DNA of 64,000 bases from Caldichromatium japonicum (GTDB lineage: Bacteria > Pseudomonadota > Gammaproteobacteria > Chromatiales > Chromatiaceae), in contig NZ_CP048029.1 in NCBI RefSeq assembly GCF_011290485.1, positions 682,001 through 746,000 of the forward strand, given 5' to 3'. How positions within the stretch are numbered: position 1 is the first letter of the stretch; each line of letters begins with the position of its first letter. This document shows positions 9,329-21,403 of the stretch, piece by piece. A model generated the notes under the pieces. The model ran no database searches, was not told where the DNA came from, and saw only the letters and a list, made by a program, of their open reading frames with translations. The position numbers and the translations under genes were made by a program.

Positions 9329-9862
9329 GTGGCCAAGCGTTGGTATGTGATCCACGCCTATTCGGGCTTCGAGGCTCAGGTCAAGCGTTCGCTGGAAGAA
9401 CGCATTCGGCGTGCTGGTCTGGGGCATTTGTTTGGGACGATCTTGGTGCCCACGGAGGAGGTCGTCGAGATGCGTGCAGGCCAGCAACGCAAAAGTGAAC
9501 GTAAGTTCTTTCCTGGATATGTCTTGGTTCAGATGGAGATGAACGACGAGACCTGGCATCTGGTCAAGAGCGTGCCCAAAGTCATGGGTTTTATCGGTGG
9601 TACGACAGATCGCCCGGTTCCTATTCCTGATTTCCAGGCTGAGGCCATCCTGCAGCGTCTCCAGGAAGGCAGCGAAAAGCCTCGGCCTAAGGTGCTCTAT
9701 GAGGCCGGCGAAGCGGTGCGGGTCATCGATGGACCATTTGCCGATTTCAATGGTGTCGTAGAAGAAGTGGACTACGACAAGAGTCGTATCAAGGTCTCGG
9801 TCGCCATCTTTGGGCGCTCAACGCCCGTGGAGCTCGAGTTTTCCCAGGTCGAAAAGCTTTAG
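9329..9862 (+). CDS. nusG: transcription termination/antitermination factor NusG
   Basis: NusG binds RNA polymerase, suppresses pausing, and links to Rho and to S10 on the ribosome. It has 177 residues: the N-terminal NGN domain ([20 protein letters not shown] at the start) and the C-terminal KOW domain near residue 125 onward ([20 protein letters not shown]). The GTG start at 9329 has a GGGGGG run before it and lies two bases after secE. The hairpin CCTTGC/GCAAGG at 9874-9889 just beyond the stop may end or process the secE-nusG message. Confidence 0.97.
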   Translation: MAKRWYVIHAYSGFEAQVKRSLEERIRRAGLGHLFGTILVPTEEVVEMRAGQQRKSERKFFPGYVLVQMEMNDETWHLVKSVPKVMGFIGGTTDRPVPIPDFQAEAILQRLQEGSEKPRPKVLYEAGEAVRVIDGPFADFNGVVEEVDYDKSRIKVSVAIFGRSTPVELEFSQVEKL

Positions 9863-10060
9863 GAGACAATCGTCCTTGCTGAGGCAAGGGGTAGCGTTGA
9901 TCATCGCTCTTCTTGCGCTCGTTGTGACCCAAGCGCGTTTTTTTTGCGTGACTCAAGAGACTTCATGGCCTAAAAAAGGTCATATGGTCCTTGAGCCCTT
10001 TTTCGTCAAGGGGAGCCAGTCAGTTGCGCTGGCGTTTGAACCCATTCGGAGAGTTCAGCG

Positions 10061-10492
10061 ATGGCAAAAAAGATCACAGCCTACGTCAAATTACAGGTCA
10101 AGGCAGGGGAAGCTAATCCCAGCCCGCCCGTCGGCCCAGCTCTGGGTCAACATGGCGTCAATATCATGGAGTTCTGCAAGGCATTCAATGCTCGGACGCA
10201 GGATATGGAAAAGGGGCTGCCCATTCCGGTGGTGATCACGGTCTATTCGGATCGCAGCTTTACCTTTATCACCAAGACGCCGCCGGCCTCGGTGTTGCTT
10301 AAAAAGGCTGCGGGGATTACCAGCGGTAGCGCCAAGCCCAATACCAACAAGGTAGGTACGGTGAACCGCGCGCAGCTTGAACAGATCGCTGCGATGAAGA
10401 TGCCGGACCTCAACGCAGCGACACCGGAAGCGGCTGTGCGCACCATCGCGGGCACGGCACGTTCCATGGGTCTGAATGTCGAGGGGGTGTGA
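10061..10492 (+). CDS. rplK: 50S ribosomal protein L11
   Basis: L11 forms the GTPase-associated stalk base and is needed for RelA activation. The 143 residues include the proline-rich N-terminal domain ([20 protein letters not shown]) and the rRNA-binding C-terminal domain ([15 protein letters not shown]). The 198-base gap after nusG probably holds the L11-L1 promoter and leader, but I could not pick out a convincing -35/-10 pair there. Confidence 0.97.
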   Translation: MAKKITAYVKLQVKAGEANPSPPVGPALGQHGVNIMEFCKAFNARTQDMEKGLPIPVVITVYSDRSFTFITKTPPASVLLKKAAGITSGSAKPNTNKVGTVNRAQLEQIAAMKMPDLNAATPEAAVRTIAGTARSMGLNVEGV

Positions 10493-10493
10493 G

Positions 10494-11189
10494 ATGGCGC
10501 GTTTGAGCAAGCGTCTGCGTGCGATCCGCGAGCGCGTGGAGCCCGGCAAGCTCTATCCCGCTGAGGAGGCCTTTACCCTGCTGAAAGAGCTCTCCCGGGT
10601 CAGGTTCACCGAAAGCGTCGATGTCGCGGTCAATCTAGGGGTGGACCCGCGCAAATCCGATCAGGTGGTGCGCGGTTCAACCGTTCTGCCCCATGGGATC
10701 GGCAAGACGGTCCGGGTCGCGGTCTTTGCTCAGGGTGCTGCTGCGGATGCCGCACGCGAGGCGGGTGCCGATCGGGTCGGTTTCGAGGACCTGGCGGAAG
10801 AGATGAAGGCCGGACAGATCGACTACGACGTGGTCATTGCCTCACCGGATGCCATGCGGATCGTCGGTCAGTTGGGTAAGGTCCTGGGTCCCAGGGGCCT
10901 CATGCCCAACCCCAAGGTTGGGACTGTGACGCCAGATGTCGCCGAGGCGATGCGCAATGCTAAGGCCGGCCAGGTGCGTTATCGCACCGACAAGGCGGGC
11001 ATCATCCACTGCCCGATCGGCAAGGTCGATTTCGCGCCCGAAAAGTTGCGCGAAAATCTTGAGTCCTTGCTCTCAAGCCTGATGAAGGCCAAGCCGGCGG
11101 CAGCTAAGGGCGTTTATATGAAAAAGGTCACAGTCTCTAGCACCATGGGGCCGGGTCTGGCGGTCGATCATTCGGCCCTGAAGTTCTAA
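10494..11189 (+). CDS. rplA: 50S ribosomal protein L1
   Basis: L1 forms the mobile stalk at the ribosomal E site and in E. coli represses its own L11-L1 mRNA. The protein has 231 residues with the conserved [18 protein letters not shown] segment ([15 protein letters not shown]). The ATG at 10494 is one base beyond the rplK stop, so the two are translationally coupled. Confidence 0.97.
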   Translation: MARLSKRLRAIRERVEPGKLYPAEEAFTLLKELSRVRFTESVDVAVNLGVDPRKSDQVVRGSTVLPHGIGKTVRVAVFAQGAAADAAREAGADRVGFEDLAEEMKAGQIDYDVVIASPDAMRIVGQLGKVLGPRGLMPNPKVGTVTPDVAEAMRNAKAGQVRYRTDKAGIIHCPIGKVDFAPEKLRENLESLLSSLMKAKPAAAKGVYMKKVTVSSTMGPGLAVDHSALKF

Positions 11190-11431
11190 GCTATTTCTTT
11201 ACGGTCTCGGGCCTCCCTGGAGACCGTCAAAGACCGCGGGTGTCTCAAGGCGCACCAGGGATGGGGCGCGTCTGGACTTAATGCCGCAAGCGCCCGCGCA
11301 GACGGTGCTCCCGAGTCAGATCGTATGCTGATGAAGGCGCACAAATCCGGTGGGCGGCGCGCCGAGGGAGCAGGCGTTCCAAGCACCACCCGGTTTGACC
11401 GGGTTTCAACATCACTGAAGAGGTGACGACA
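11190..11431 (+). promoter_or_regulatory. rplJ leader region with conserved-type hairpins
   Basis: This 242-base gap precedes L10 and is where the L10(L12)4 autoregulatory leader sits in other bacteria. Two inverted repeats are visible: ACGGTCTC (11201-11208) with GAGACCGT (11220-11227), and ACCCGGT (11388-11394) with ACCGGGT (11398-11404). The second is immediately followed by TTTC and then the rplJ ribosome-binding site. I could not confirm the kink-turn that binds L10. Confidence 0.5.
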
Positions 11432-11959
11432 GTGGCGCTGAGTTTCGCACAAAAAGAAGCAATCGTCGCTGAAGTCGCGGAAGTTGCGAAAAAGGCCTAT
11501 TCGGCGATCGGGGCCGAGTATCGGGGCTTGACCGTTGAGCAGTTGACCAGGCTACGTGTGGAAGCGCGTAAGGCCGGAGTCTATGTGCGCGTGGTCAAGA
11601 ATACCCTCGCTCGCCGCGCCTTAGAAGGGACGGATTTTACCTGCATGCAGGAGGGGCTCAAGGGCCCCATGATCCTCGCCTTCTCCCAGAACGATCCAGG
11701 ATCGGTGGCGCGGGTGTTGGAGTCCTTCGCCAAGGAACATGACAAGTTCCAGGTGCGGCTCATTGCCCTGGGCGGGCGTTTGCTGCCCCCCTCCGAGATC
11801 GGCGCGCTGGCCAAGATGCCGACCTATGACCAGGCGATCAGCCTGCTCATGGCGACCATGAAGGCACCGATCCAGAAGCTCACCGCAACGCTCAATGAGG
11901 TATCGGGCAAATTGGTCCGGACCCTTGCCGCGATTCGCGATGCCAAAGAGGCCGCCTGA
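11432..11959 (+). CDS. rplJ: 50S ribosomal protein L10
   Basis: L10 anchors L7/L12 dimers to the stalk. It has 175 residues with N-terminal KEAIVAEVAEVAKKAYSAIG and the RNA-binding YRGLTVEQLTRLR, ending in the L12-binding helix KLVRTLAAIRDAKEAA, nearly the same as in E. coli. The GTG at 11432 is preferred over an in-frame GTG at 11423 because it aligns with the family N-terminus and has AGAGG at good distance. Confidence 0.95.
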   Translation: MALSFAQKEAIVAEVAEVAKKAYSAIGAEYRGLTVEQLTRLRVEARKAGVYVRVVKNTLARRALEGTDFTCMQEGLKGPMILAFSQNDPGSVARVLESFAKEHDKFQVRLIALGGRLLPPSEIGALAKMPTYDQAISLLMATMKAPIQKLTATLNEVSGKLVRTLAAIRDAKEAA

Positions 11960-12016
11960 CCGCAGCCTTTACCCATCAGCAATCCGATCAAAACTTTCAC
12001 CTTTTAGGAGTCACCC

Positions 12017-12400
12017 ATGGCCGTCTCGAAAGACGAGATCCTCGATGCGATTAGCAATATGACCGTCCTTGAGGTCGTTGATCTCATTAAGGCGATGGAA
12101 GAGCGCTTCGGCGTCACCGCCGCTGCTGCTGTGGTGGCCGCAGGCCCAGCACCAGGCGCTGCCGTCGAAGCTGCTCCCGTTGAAGAGCAGACCGAGTTCA
12201 ATGTCGTTCTGACCTCTTTCGGCGCCAACAAGGTGGCCGTGATCAAGGCCGTGCGCGCGATCACCGGTCTGGGCCTGAAGGAGGCCAAGGATGCCGTCGA
12301 GGGTGTGCCGACCGTATTGAAGGAAGGTGTGTCCAAGGCCGAGGCCGAGGCGGCGAAGAAGGAGCTCGAAGAGGCCGGCGCGACTGTCGAGATTAAATGA
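12017..12400 (+). CDS. rplL: 50S ribosomal protein L7/L12
   Basis: This stalk protein recruits translational GTPases. At 127 residues it has the N-terminal dimerisation helices, the Ala/Pro-rich hinge ([20 protein letters not shown]) and the globular C-terminal domain with [20 protein letters not shown] sits upstream of the ATG. Confidence 0.97.
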   Translation: MAVSKDEILDAISNMTVLEVVDLIKAMEERFGVTAAAAVVAAGPAPGAAVEAAPVEEQTEFNVVLTSFGANKVAVIKAVRAITGLGLKEAKDAVEGVPTVLKEGVSKAEAEAAKKELEEAGATVEIK

Positions 12401-12430
12401 TAGGGCGCTGTTGCAGCTGAGTAAGCAGCG

Positions 12431-12453
12431 AGGCCGGGGTTGCCCCGGCCTTC
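12431..12453 (+). terminator. rplL-rpoB attenuator hairpin
   Basis: AGGCCGGGG (12431-12439) and CCCCGGCCT (12443-12451) form a 9-bp GC stem with a TTG loop. The tail is TTCCCCC, so termination should be partial. This matches the attenuator that lowers rpoBC expression relative to the ribosomal genes in E. coli. A TTGACA follows at 12459-12464, but no good -10 was found. Confidence 0.65.
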
Positions 12454-12582
12454 CCCCATTGACACATAGCCCGCAATAGGTGCACAGCCCTGTCTGCGCC
12501 TTGAGCGGATTCGCCCCTGGACGCCATTTTCCCTGTTCACACCCCTGCAGGGACCCACGCAAGCATCTCGAGGGAAGGCATC

Positions 12583-15500
12583 ATGGCCTATTCGTTCACC
12601 GAAAAGAAGCGCATCCGCAAAGACTTCGGCAAGCGTCCGAGCATCCTGGAGGTCCCCTTCCTGCTCGCTACGCAGATCGAATCCTATCGTGATTTCCTGC
12701 AGGCCGATTGTCCGCCTGATCAGCGGCGGGATATTGGGCTGCATGCGGCCTTCAAGTCCGTGTTCCCCATCGAGAGCTATTCCGGCAATGCTGTTCTGGA
12801 TTATGTGCGCTATCGCTTGGGCGAGCCGGTCTTCGATGAGCGCGAGTGCCGGTTACGCGGTGCAACCTATGCGGCACCGCTGCGGGTGCTATTGCGTCTG
12901 GTGATCTATGATAAGGAAGCGCCGGCCAACGCCAAGGTGATCAAGGATGTGCGGGAGCAAGAGGTCTATATGGGCGATCTGCCGCTCATGACCGAGACGG
13001 GCACCTTTATCATCAACGGCACCGAGCGCGTCATCGTCTCCCAGCTTCACCGCTCGCCGGGCGTCTTTTTCGATCATGACCACGGTAAGACCCATTCCTC
13101 GGGCAAGAAGCTGTTTTCAGCGCGAATCATCGCTTATCGCGGTTCTTGGCTCGATTTCGAGTTCGATCCTAAGGATAACCTCTTTGTGCGGATCGATCGT
13201 CGCCGTAAGCTGCCGGCGACCATCCTCTTGCGTGCCCTAGGTTATGGGGTTGAAGAGATCCTGGCGCGCTTTTTCGCGACCGACACCTTCCGTTTGACCA
13301 GCCAAGGGATCACCCTTGACCTGGTCCCAGAGCGGCTGCGCGGTGAGATCCTGTCCTTTGATATCTCCATCGGTGAGCGGGTCCTTGTCGAAAGTGGGCG
13401 GCGGATAACTCCTAAGCATATCCGCGACTTACAAAAGGCGGGGATCGAGCGGCTCACGGTCCCGCCTGAGTTTTTATATGGGCGCATCTTGGCAAACGCC
13501 CAGATCGATCCAACGACCGGCGAGGTCTTGGCCGAGGCCAATGAGATCCTGACCCCCGAGCGTCTGGAGACCCTGCGCAACCACGGTATCGACACGCTCA
13601 AGACCCTGTTTGTCAACGATCTCGATCATGGGCCCTATATCGCCGAGACCCTGCGCATCGATCCCACGGCCAATGAACTTGATGCCCAGATCGAGATCTA
13701 CCGGATGATGCGCCCAGGCGAGCCTCCCACCAAGGAGGCTGCGCAAAACCTGTTTCACAATCTATTCTTTGCCCCGGATCGTTATGACCTATCAGCGGTC
13801 GGGCGCATGAAGTTCAACCGTCGCCTGGGGCGCGCCTCCGAGACCGGTCCGGGTGTTCTGTATGATGGGCGTTATTTCTCGGCCCGGACGGATGATTTTT
13901 CTCGGCGTCTCTTTGAGGAATACGGCGAAGAGACCTCTGACATCATCGATGTCCTGCGGGTCCTGGTGGATCTGCGCAATGGACGCGGGAACATCGATGA
14001 CATCGACCATCTCGGCAATCGCCGTATCCGCTGTGTCGGCGAGATGGCCGAAAATCAGTTCCGCATCGGCCTGGTGCGGGTCGAGCGCGCGGTCAAGGAG
14101 CGCCTGTCGCTTGCCGAGGCCGAGGGTTTGACGCCACAAGAATTGATCAATCCCAAGCCGGTCTCGGCGGCGATCAAGGAGTTCTTCGGCTCTAGCCAGC
14201 TGTCGCAGTTCATGGACCAGAACAACCCGTTGTCTGAGGTCACCCACAAGCGCCGCGTCTCGGCGTTGGGCCCAGGTGGTTTGACACGCGAGCGGGCAGG
14301 CTTCGAGGTGCGCGATGTACATCCCACGCACTATGGGCGCGTCTGCCCGATCGAGACCCCTGAGGGGCCCAACATCGGTTTGATCAATTCACTGGCGGTT
14401 TATGCCCGCGCCAACGGCTATGGCTTTATTGAGACGCCCTATGTCAAGGTCGAGAACGGGCGCATCAAGGCCGAGATCGAGCAGGGACGGGTCAAGAGTG
14501 CCGAGATCCATTATCTTTCGGCAATCGAGGAGGGCAACTTTGTCATCGCCCAGGCCAATGCTAGCCTGGATGCGGAAGGCCGCTTGACCGACGCCCTCGT
14601 CTCATGCCGCTATCAGAATGAGTTTACCCTCCGGCCTCCGGAGGATGTCCAATATATGGATGTCTCACCGCGCCAGATCGTTTCGGTCGCTGCCTCATTG
14701 ATCCCCTTCCTTGAGCATGACGATGCCAACCGCGCGCTCATGGGCTCGAACATGCAGCGTCAGGCGGTCCCCACCCTACGTGCTGAAAAACCGTTGGTTG
14801 GGACCGGTATGGAGCGGGTCGTGGCGCGCGATTCAGGGGCGTGCGTGGTGGCGCGGCGCGGCGGGGTCATCGAGTCTGTGGACGCCGCGCGCATCGTGGT
14901 ACGGGTCAACGACGACGAGGCCGAGGCGGGTGTGCCTGGAGTGGATATCTACAACCTGATCAAATACACCCGCTCGAATCAAAACACCTGTATCAACCAA
15001 CGCCCCTTGGTCAAGCTCGGCGATCGCATCGCGCGCGGAGATATCCTGGCTGATGGTCCCTCGACCGATATGGGTGAGCTTGCCCTGGGCCAGAATCTGC
15101 GTGTGGCCTTTATGCCCTGGAATGGCTACAACTTCGAGGACTCGATCCTGATCTCCGAGAAAGTGGTCCAGGACGATCGCTTTACCACCATCCATATCGA
15201 GGAATTGACCTGTCTCGCCCGCGATACCAAGCTGGGGCCGGAAGAGATCACGGCAGATATCCCCAATGTCGGCGAGGCAGCGCTTGCCAAGCTCGATGAA
15301 TCCGGCATCGTCTATATCGGCGCCGAGGTACGCGACGGCGATATCCTGGTCGGTAAGGTCACACCCAAGGGCGAGACCCAGTTGACCCCTGAGGAAAAAC
15401 TCCTGCGCGCCATCTTCGGCGAGAAGGCCTCGGACGTGAAGGACAGCTCGCTGCGCCTGCCCTCGGGCATGAACGGCACCGTGGTCGATGTCCAGGTCTT

Positions 15501-16788
15501 TACCCGCGACGGGGTGGAAAAGGACAAGCGCGCCATCCAGATCGAAGAGATGGAGCTCGAGCGGGTGCGCAAAGACCTGGCCGATCAGCAGCGCATCATG
15601 GAAAACGACGCCTTCCAGCGCATCAAGCGACTCTTGATCGGACGCCTCGCCGATGGTGGCCCTGGCCATCTGCCTCCGGGCACAGAGGTCACTGAGGCGT
15701 ATCTCGATTCTCTGGTGGCCAAGGGTTCACGTGATGCCTGGTTTGAGATCCGCATGCGCGACGAAGAGGTCGCTACCCAACTTGAGGCCATCGCCAGCCA
15801 GATCCAGCAGCAGCGCGAAGAGTTTCGCGCCCGCTATGAGGCCAAGAGGCGCAAGATCGCCAGCGGTGATGATCTGGCCCCAGGCGTACTCAAGATGGTC
15901 AAGGTTTATGTCGCGGTGAAACGGCGCATCCAGCCCGGCGACAAGATGGCCGGACGGCACGGCAACAAGGGCGTCATCTCCAAGGTCGTACCGATCGAGG
16001 ACATGCCATTCTCGGCGGATGGGGTGCCGGTGGATATTGTGCTCAATCCGCTGGGCGTGCCCTCGCGCATGAACGTCGGCCAGGTGCTCGAAACCCATCT
16101 CGGCTGGGCTGCTCAGGGCCTAGGGGAAAAGATCGAACGTATGCTCAAACGTCAGGCGCGGATTGAGGAACTTCGCGCCTTCCTGGAACAGATCTATAAC
16201 CGCACTGGCAGGCCGGAGGATCTCGCCAGCCTCTCTGACGCTGAGATCTTGGAGCTGGCAGGCAATCTGACTGCGGGAGTGCCGGTGGCGACCCCGGTCT
16301 TCGACGGCGCGACCGAGGAAGAGATCAAGGATCTCTTGAAACTGGCCGATCGCGACAACTCGGATCAGGGGATCCCTTGTGGTCAAGCGATCCTCTTCGA
16401 TGGGCGCACCGGTGACCCCTTCGAGCGCCCGGTCACCGTGGGCTATATGTACATGATCAAGCTCAACCACCTGGTCGATGACAAGATGCATGCACGCTCG
16501 ACCGGACCTTACAGCCTGGTGACCCAGCAGCCACTGGGCGGCAAGGCGCAGTTTGGCGGTCAGCGTTTTGGTGAGATGGAGGTCTGGGCGTTGGAGGCCT
16601 ATGGCGCCTCCTATATCCTCCAGGAGATGCTCACGGTCAAGTCAGACGATGTCAACGGACGTACCAAGATGTACAAGAACATCGTGGATGGTGACCACCG
16701 CATGGAGGCCGGCATGCCCGAATCGTTCAATGTGTTGATCAAAGAGATCCGCTCGCTCGCCATCAATATTGAGCTGCAACAGGATTGA
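12583..16788 (+). CDS. rpoB: RNA polymerase beta subunit
   Basis: Core RNA polymerase subunit, 1401 residues against 1342 in E. coli. The rifampicin pocket LSQFMDQNN to [12 protein letters not shown] keeps the sensitive-type residues Asp545, His555 and Ser560 (E. coli 516, 526, 531). The C-terminal [16 protein letters not shown] and [20 protein letters not shown] are intact. Part of the extra length is a stretch of about 25 residues at 427-451 that E. coli and Pseudomonas lack, and about 10 more residues lie before [12 protein letters not shown]. The start ATG has GAGGGAAGG upstream. Confidence 0.98.
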   Translation: MAYSFTEKKRIRKDFGKRPSILEVPFLLATQIESYRDFLQADCPPDQRRDIGLHAAFKSVFPIESYSGNAVLDYVRYRLGEPVFDERECRLRGATYAAPLRVLLRLVIYDKEAPANAKVIKDVREQEVYMGDLPLMTETGTFIINGTERVIVSQLHRSPGVFFDHDHGKTHSSGKKLFSARIIAYRGSWLDFEFDPKDNLFVRIDRRRKLPATILLRALGYGVEEILARFFATDTFRLTSQGITLDLVPERLRGEILSFDISIGERVLVESGRRITPKHIRDLQKAGIERLTVPPEFLYGRILANAQIDPTTGEVLAEANEILTPERLETLRNHGIDTLKTLFVNDLDHGPYIAETLRIDPTANELDAQIEIYRMMRPGEPPTKEAAQNLFHNLFFAPDRYDLSAVGRMKFNRRLGRASETGPGVLYDGRYFSARTDDFSRRLFEEYGEETSDIIDVLRVLVDLRNGRGNIDDIDHLGNRRIRCVGEMAENQFRIGLVRVERAVKERLSLAEAEGLTPQELINPKPVSAAIKEFFGSSQLSQFMDQNNPLSEVTHKRRVSALGPGGLTRERAGFEVRDVHPTHYGRVCPIETPEGPNIGLINSLAVYARANGYGFIETPYVKVENGRIKAEIEQGRVKSAEIHYLSAIEEGNFVIAQANASLDAEGRLTDALVSCRYQNEFTLRPPEDVQYMDVSPRQIVSVAASLIPFLEHDDANRALMGSNMQRQAVPTLRAEKPLVGTGMERVVARDSGACVVARRGGVIESVDAARIVVRVNDDEAEAGVPGVDIYNLIKYTRSNQNTCINQRPLVKLGDRIARGDILADGPSTDMGELALGQNLRVAFMPWNGYNFEDSILISEKVVQDDRFTTIHIEELTCLARDTKLGPEEITADIPNVGEAALAKLDESGIVYIGAEVRDGDILVGKVTPKGETQLTPEEKLLRAIFGEKASDVKDSSLRLPSGMNGTVVDVQVFTRDGVEKDKRAIQIEEMELERVRKDLADQQRIMENDAFQRIKRLLIGRLADGGPGHLPPGTEVTEAYLDSLVAKGSRDAWFEIRMRDEEVATQLEAIASQIQQQREEFRARYEAKRRKIASGDDLAPGVLKMVKVYVAVKRRIQPGDKMAGRHGNKGVISKVVPIEDMPFSADGVPVDIVLNPLGVPSRMNVGQVLETHLGWAAQGLGEKIERMLKRQARIEELRAFLEQIYNRTGRPEDLASLSDAEILELAGNLTAGVPVATPVFDGATEEEIKDLLKLADRDNSDQGIPCGQAILFDGRTGDPFERPVTVGYMYMIKLNHLVDDKMHARSTGPYSLVTQQPLGGKAQFGGQRFGEMEVWALEAYGASYILQEMLTVKSDDVNGRTKMYKNIVDGDHRMEAGMPESFNVLIKEIRSLAINIELQQD

Positions 16789-16825
16789 AGGGGTTCGCCG
16801 GTTATCCTAGGCAGGAGACAAGCCC

Positions 16826-19800
16826 TTGAAAGATCTACTTAAAATCATCAAGCAACAGGAACAGGCGCTCGAGTTCGATGCGATCAAGATCGGGCTGGCC
16901 TCACCCGAGATGATCCGGACCTGGTCTTATGGCGAGGTCAAAAAGCCCGAGACCATCAACTATCGCACCTTCAAACCGGAGCGCGATGGTCTGTTCTGCG
17001 CCAAGATCTTTGGTCCCACCACCGACTACGAGTGTCAGTGCGGCAAATACAAGCGCCTCAAACACCGCGGGGTGGTGTGTGAAAAATGCGGCGTCGAGGT
17101 GACCCTGGCCAAGGTGCGCCGCGAGCGCATGGGCCATATCGAACTCGCGAGCCCAGTGGCCCATATCTGGTTTCTGAAGTCCTTGCCCTCGCGCATTGGG
17201 CTACTGCTCGACATGACCCTGCGCGACATCGAACGCATCCTCTATTTCGAGTGCTATGTCGTCGTCGATCCGGGGATGACCGCCCTTGAGCGGGGGCAAT
17301 TGCTCACCGATGAACAATACCTTGAGGCCTTGGAGGAAAACGGCGATGAGTTCGATGCCCGCATGGGCGCCGAGGCGATCCATGAGCTCTTGCGCCGGAT
17401 CGACATGCCGACCGAGATCCGCCGGATGCGCGAGGAGCTCGAGAGCACTACCTCCGAGACCAAGATCAAAAAGCTCACCAAGCGCTTAAAGCTCATGGAG
17501 TCGCTCCATGCCTCGGGCAATCGGCCTGAATGGATGATCCTGACGGTGCTGCCGGTCCTGCCGCCCGAGCTGCGTCCCTTGGTCCCGCTGGATGGTGGAC
17601 GCTTTGCCACCTCTGACCTCAACGATCTCTATCGGCGGGTGATTAACCGCAACAACCGCCTCAAGCGTCTGTTGGATCTGATAGCGCCCGACATCATCGT
17701 GCGCAATGAAAAGCGGATGCTCCAGGAGGCAGTCGATGCCCTGCTGGATAATGGCCGGCGGGGGCGGGCGATTGCGGGGACCAACAAACGCCCCCTGAAG
17801 TCGCTTGCCGATATGATCAAGGGCAAACAGGGGCGCTTCCGCCAGAACCTCTTGGGCAAGCGCATCGATTATTCGGGTCGGTCGGTCATCGTCGTCGGGC
17901 CAACCCTCAGGCTCCATCAATGCGGCCTGCCCAAACGTATGGCCTTGGAGCTTTTTAAGCCTTTCATTTTTTCCAAACTTCAGCGGCGGGGGCTTGCAGC
18001 CACCATCAAGGCTGCCAAGAAGATGGTCGAACGCGGGACCCCCGAGGTCTGGGACATCCTCGAGGAGGTCATCCGCGAGCATCCGGTCCTGCTCAACCGC
18101 GCCCCGACCCTACACCGCCTCGGCATCCAGGCCTTCGAGCCCGTTCTGGTCGAGGGCAAGGCCATCCAACTCCATCCGCTGGTCTGCACCGCCTTCAATG
18201 CCGACTTTGACGGCGACCAGATGGCGGTGCATGTGCCTTTGTCCTTAGAGGCGCAGCTCGAGGCGCGCGCCCTGATGATGTCCTCCAACAACATCCTCTC
18301 GCCGGCCAATGGCGAGCCGATCATCGTCCCCTCGCAGGATGTAGTCCTGGGGCTGTATTACATGACCCGCGAGCGCATCGGGGCCAAGGGCGAGGGCTGG
18401 GTGTTCGCCGACATCGACGAGGCGCGCCGCGCCTATGAAACCGGGCACGCCGACCTGCATGCGCGCTGCACCGTGCGGATTCGCGAGTTCATCAAAGGTA
18501 AGGACGGCCAGATGACCGAGCGTGTCTCTCTCAAGGTCACTACCCTGGGGCGCGCCCTAGTCTATGCCATCGTCCCCGCGGGTCTGCCGTTCGATCTGGT
18601 CGATCGTCCGCTGGGCAAGAAGCAGATCTCGCAGCTCATCAATGCTTGTTATCGGCGCCTGGGGCTCAAAGATACGGTGGTCTTTGCCGACCAGTTGATG
18701 TATCTCGGCTTTCGCATGGCCACGCGCGCGGGCATCTCGATTGGGCTCGATGATATGGAGGTCCCGCGCGATGAACATGACCCCAAGATGGATAAGGTGG
18801 CGCTTCTGACGGCCGCTGAGGCTGAGGTCAAGGGGATCCAGCAGCAACATGCCTCGGGTCTAGTCACCAATGAGGAACGATACAACAAGGTCGTGGATAT
18901 CTGGTCGCGGACCAATGAGCAGATCGCCAAGGCCATGATGGCCAAGCTTGGCACCGAAGAGGTCGCGAGCGATCCCGCGTTTGAGGCCGAGCGGATGGTC
19001 GCCGAGTACCGCCAGGCAGCCTTTGCGGCAGTCGCGCCGGAGCAGGCATCTACTCTGCGTGCCCTGTTCGATGAGTGGCAGGCTGAACTTCATCGAGACG
19101 TGCAAAATCTCAAGCGCGCTGACCTCGATCTAGCGGCATTCCGCGCTCGGTTTGAGGTGCTGATCGAGCGCTATCGCCCAGAGGTGACGGCCAATCTCGA
19201 CCCTGAGCTCAGCCGCTTGGCCGAGGTCCGCGAGCCTCTTGCCAATGCCTTCAAGGATATTGCCAATCGCCTGGAACCCATTCGCAATCAGGAATCCTTC
19301 AACTCCATCTATATGATGGCGAGCTCAGGTGCGCGCGGCTCGGCGGCCCAGATCCGTCAGCTCGCCGGTATGCGCGGACTGATGGCCAAGCCGGACGGCT
19401 CGATCATCGAGACCCCGATCACCGCCAATTTCCGCGAGGGTCTTAACGTCATTCAATACTTCATCTCGACCCATGGTGCCCGCAAGGGGTTGGCGGATAC
19501 AGCGTTGAAGACCGCCAACTCGGGGTATCTCACCCGCCGCCTGGTCGATGTCGCCCAGGATTTGGTGGTTCTAGAGGAGGATTGTGGGACCGAACATGGC
19601 CTGCTCATGGCGCCGATCATCGAGCGCGGCGAGGTGGTCGAGCCCTTGCGCGAGCGCATCCTGGGGCGGGTCGCGGCGGTCGATATCTATCGACCCAATA
19701 CCGATGAGGTCCTTTGCAAAGCTGGAACCCTGCTCGATGAGCACTGGGTCGAGCGTTTGGAGGAGGCGGGGATCGATCAGGTACGAGTGCGTTCACCCAT

Positions 19801-21343
19801 CACTTGCGAGTCGCGCTATGGGGTTTGCGCCCAGTGCTATGGGCGGGATCTCGCGCGCGGTCATCGCGTCAACATCGGCGAGGCAGTAGGGGTCATCGCC
19901 GCGCAATCGATCGGCGAGCCCGGTACCCAGCTCACCATGCGCACCTTCCATATCGGCGGTGCTGCCTCGCGTTCAGCGGCGGTCGATAGCATCGAAATCA
20001 AAAGTGCCGGCACGGTGCGCCTGCATAATCTTAAGACGGTGCGTCACCATTCCGGCAACCTAGTGGCGGTCTCGCGCTCGGGAGAGCTCATCGTGAGCGA
20101 TGAGCTAGGGCGCGAAAAGGGACGCTATAAGGTGCCCTATGGCGCGACCCTGCGCGTCAACGACGGCGACAGTGTCAAACCGGGGGATATGGTGGCCAGT
20201 TGGGATCCGCATACCCATCCCGTCGTCACCGATGTTGCCGGCATATTGGAGTTCGTCGATTTCATCGAGAACGTGACCGTCCAGACGCAGACCGATGAGA
20301 CCACCGGTCTACGCTCACTCGTGGTCATCGATCCCAAGCAACGCCCGGCCGCAGGCAAGGACCTGCGGCCCATGGTTAAACTCCTCGACGAGGCCGGCAA
20401 TGAGCTCTGTATCCCAGGTACCAGCACGCCCGCGCGCTATCTGCTTCCGGCCAAGGCGATCGTCAGCGTGGCCAGCGGTACCCGAGTCGGGGTCGGCGAT
20501 GTCCTGGCGCGCATCCCTCAGGAATCGACCAAGACCCGCGACATCACTGGCGGTCTGCCGCGGGTAGCCGATCTGTTCGAGGCCCGCAAACCCAAGGAGC
20601 CCGCATTGTTGGCCGAGGCCAGCGGTACGGTCAGCTTCGGCAAGGACACCAAGGGCAAGCAACGCCTCATCATTACCACTGATGATGGCGAGGTGATCGA
20701 GGAGCTGATCCCCAAGTGGCGCCAGGTCAATGTTTTCGAGGGCGAGCGGGTCCAGCGGGGGGATGTGATCTCGGATGGAGAGCTATCGCCCGATGATATC
20801 CTGCGCCTCAAAGGGGTCACCGCTCTGGCCGAGTACTTGGTCAAGGAGATCCAGGACGTCTATCGGCTGCAAGGGGTGAAGATCAACGACAAGCACATCG
20901 AGGTCATCGTGCGTCAGATGCTGCGTAAGGTCGAGATCACCTCGCCAGGCGATACCCGGCTGCTGCGTGGTGAGCAGGTCGATTACAGCCTGCTTCTAGA
21001 TGAGAACAAGCGCGCCCTGGCCCAGGGCAAGCAGCCGGCGCTTTTTGAACGGAAGCTGCTTGGGATCACCAAGGCATCGCTGGCGACCGATTCGTTCATC
21101 TCCGCAGCCTCATTCCAAGAGACCACGCGGGTGCTGACCGAGGCCGCGGTGCGCGGCTCGGTCGATCGGCTCACCGGTCTCAAGGAAAACGTCATTGTCG
21201 GACGGCTCATCCCCGCAGGTACGGGTCTGGCCTATCACCAGGAACGTCGGCGCCGGCGTCAATTTGCAACCCAAGGTTTTGCCGGTGCTGACCCCGAACA
21301 GGCGCTCAAGCAGGCCTTCAACGCCCCGGAGTCGGCGGAATGA
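16826..21343 (+). CDS. rpoC: RNA polymerase beta' subunit with extra insertion
   Basis: Catalytic core subunit, 1505 residues against 1407 in E. coli. The first zinc ribbon begins at Cys70 ([20 protein letters not shown]), the catalytic [12 protein letters not shown] places Asp460/462/464 exactly as in E. coli, and the bridge helix ([20 protein letters not shown]), second zinc site ([15 protein letters not shown]) and trigger loop ([14 protein letters not shown]) are all intact. About 100 extra residues lie around 714-820, between the rim-helix region and the F-loop. The start is TTG at 16826 with GGAG nine bases upstream. The gap to rpoB is 37 bases. Confidence 0.97.
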   Translation: MKDLLKIIKQQEQALEFDAIKIGLASPEMIRTWSYGEVKKPETINYRTFKPERDGLFCAKIFGPTTDYECQCGKYKRLKHRGVVCEKCGVEVTLAKVRRERMGHIELASPVAHIWFLKSLPSRIGLLLDMTLRDIERILYFECYVVVDPGMTALERGQLLTDEQYLEALEENGDEFDARMGAEAIHELLRRIDMPTEIRRMREELESTTSETKIKKLTKRLKLMESLHASGNRPEWMILTVLPVLPPELRPLVPLDGGRFATSDLNDLYRRVINRNNRLKRLLDLIAPDIIVRNEKRMLQEAVDALLDNGRRGRAIAGTNKRPLKSLADMIKGKQGRFRQNLLGKRIDYSGRSVIVVGPTLRLHQCGLPKRMALELFKPFIFSKLQRRGLAATIKAAKKMVERGTPEVWDILEEVIREHPVLLNRAPTLHRLGIQAFEPVLVEGKAIQLHPLVCTAFNADFDGDQMAVHVPLSLEAQLEARALMMSSNNILSPANGEPIIVPSQDVVLGLYYMTRERIGAKGEGWVFADIDEARRAYETGHADLHARCTVRIREFIKGKDGQMTERVSLKVTTLGRALVYAIVPAGLPFDLVDRPLGKKQISQLINACYRRLGLKDTVVFADQLMYLGFRMATRAGISIGLDDMEVPRDEHDPKMDKVALLTAAEAEVKGIQQQHASGLVTNEERYNKVVDIWSRTNEQIAKAMMAKLGTEEVASDPAFEAERMVAEYRQAAFAAVAPEQASTLRALFDEWQAELHRDVQNLKRADLDLAAFRARFEVLIERYRPEVTANLDPELSRLAEVREPLANAFKDIANRLEPIRNQESFNSIYMMASSGARGSAAQIRQLAGMRGLMAKPDGSIIETPITANFREGLNVIQYFISTHGARKGLADTALKTANSGYLTRRLVDVAQDLVVLEEDCGTEHGLLMAPIIERGEVVEPLRERILGRVAAVDIYRPNTDEVLCKAGTLLDEHWVERLEEAGIDQVRVRSPITCESRYGVCAQCYGRDLARGHRVNIGEAVGVIAAQSIGEPGTQLTMRTFHIGGAASRSAAVDSIEIKSAGTVRLHNLKTVRHHSGNLVAVSRSGELIVSDELGREKGRYKVPYGATLRVNDGDSVKPGDMVASWDPHTHPVVTDVAGILEFVDFIENVTVQTQTDETTGLRSLVVIDPKQRPAAGKDLRPMVKLLDEAGNELCIPGTSTPARYLLPAKAIVSVASGTRVGVGDVLARIPQESTKTRDITGGLPRVADLFEARKPKEPALLAEASGTVSFGKDTKGKQRLIITTDDGEVIEELIPKWRQVNVFEGERVQRGDVISDGELSPDDILRLKGVTALAEYLVKEIQDVYRLQGVKINDKHIEVIVRQMLRKVEITSPGDTRLLRGEQVDYSLLLDENKRALAQGKQPALFERKLLGITKASLATDSFISAASFQETTRVLTEAAVRGSVDRLTGLKENVIVGRLIPAGTGLAYHQERRRRRQFATQGFAGADPEQALKQAFNAPESAE

Positions 21344-21364
21344 CTTGAGCGCGCCGATAAGGGC

Positions 21365-21393
21365 TTGACACCCCTGAGGCGTCTTCATACACT
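21365..21393 (+). promoter_or_regulatory. sigma-70 promoter of the str operon
   Basis: A consensus TTGACA (21365-21370) and TACACT (21388-21393) stand 17 bases apart, followed by a GC-rich discriminator (AGGCGCC) of the type linked to stringent control. Transcription would start near 21400, immediately before the hairpin at 21404-21429. Confidence 0.75.
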
Positions 21394-21403
21394 AGGCGCC
21401 CTT

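Noticed and set aside
9897..9930. TTGATC as -35 for an rplK promoter
   Set aside because: The bases 16-18 positions downstream do not resemble a -10.
9810..10235. Open frame spanning the nusG-rplK gap
   Set aside because: It overlaps both genes in other frames and has no ribosome-binding site; the gap looks regulatory.
12459..12490. TTGACA downstream of the rplL attenuator as an rpoB promoter
   Set aside because: The -35 is perfect but the -10 position reads GCACAG or TGCACA, too weak to call.
14833..15669. 278-codon frame on - strand within rpoB
   Set aside because: It is a shadow of rpoB codon bias; no start signal and no family resemblance.
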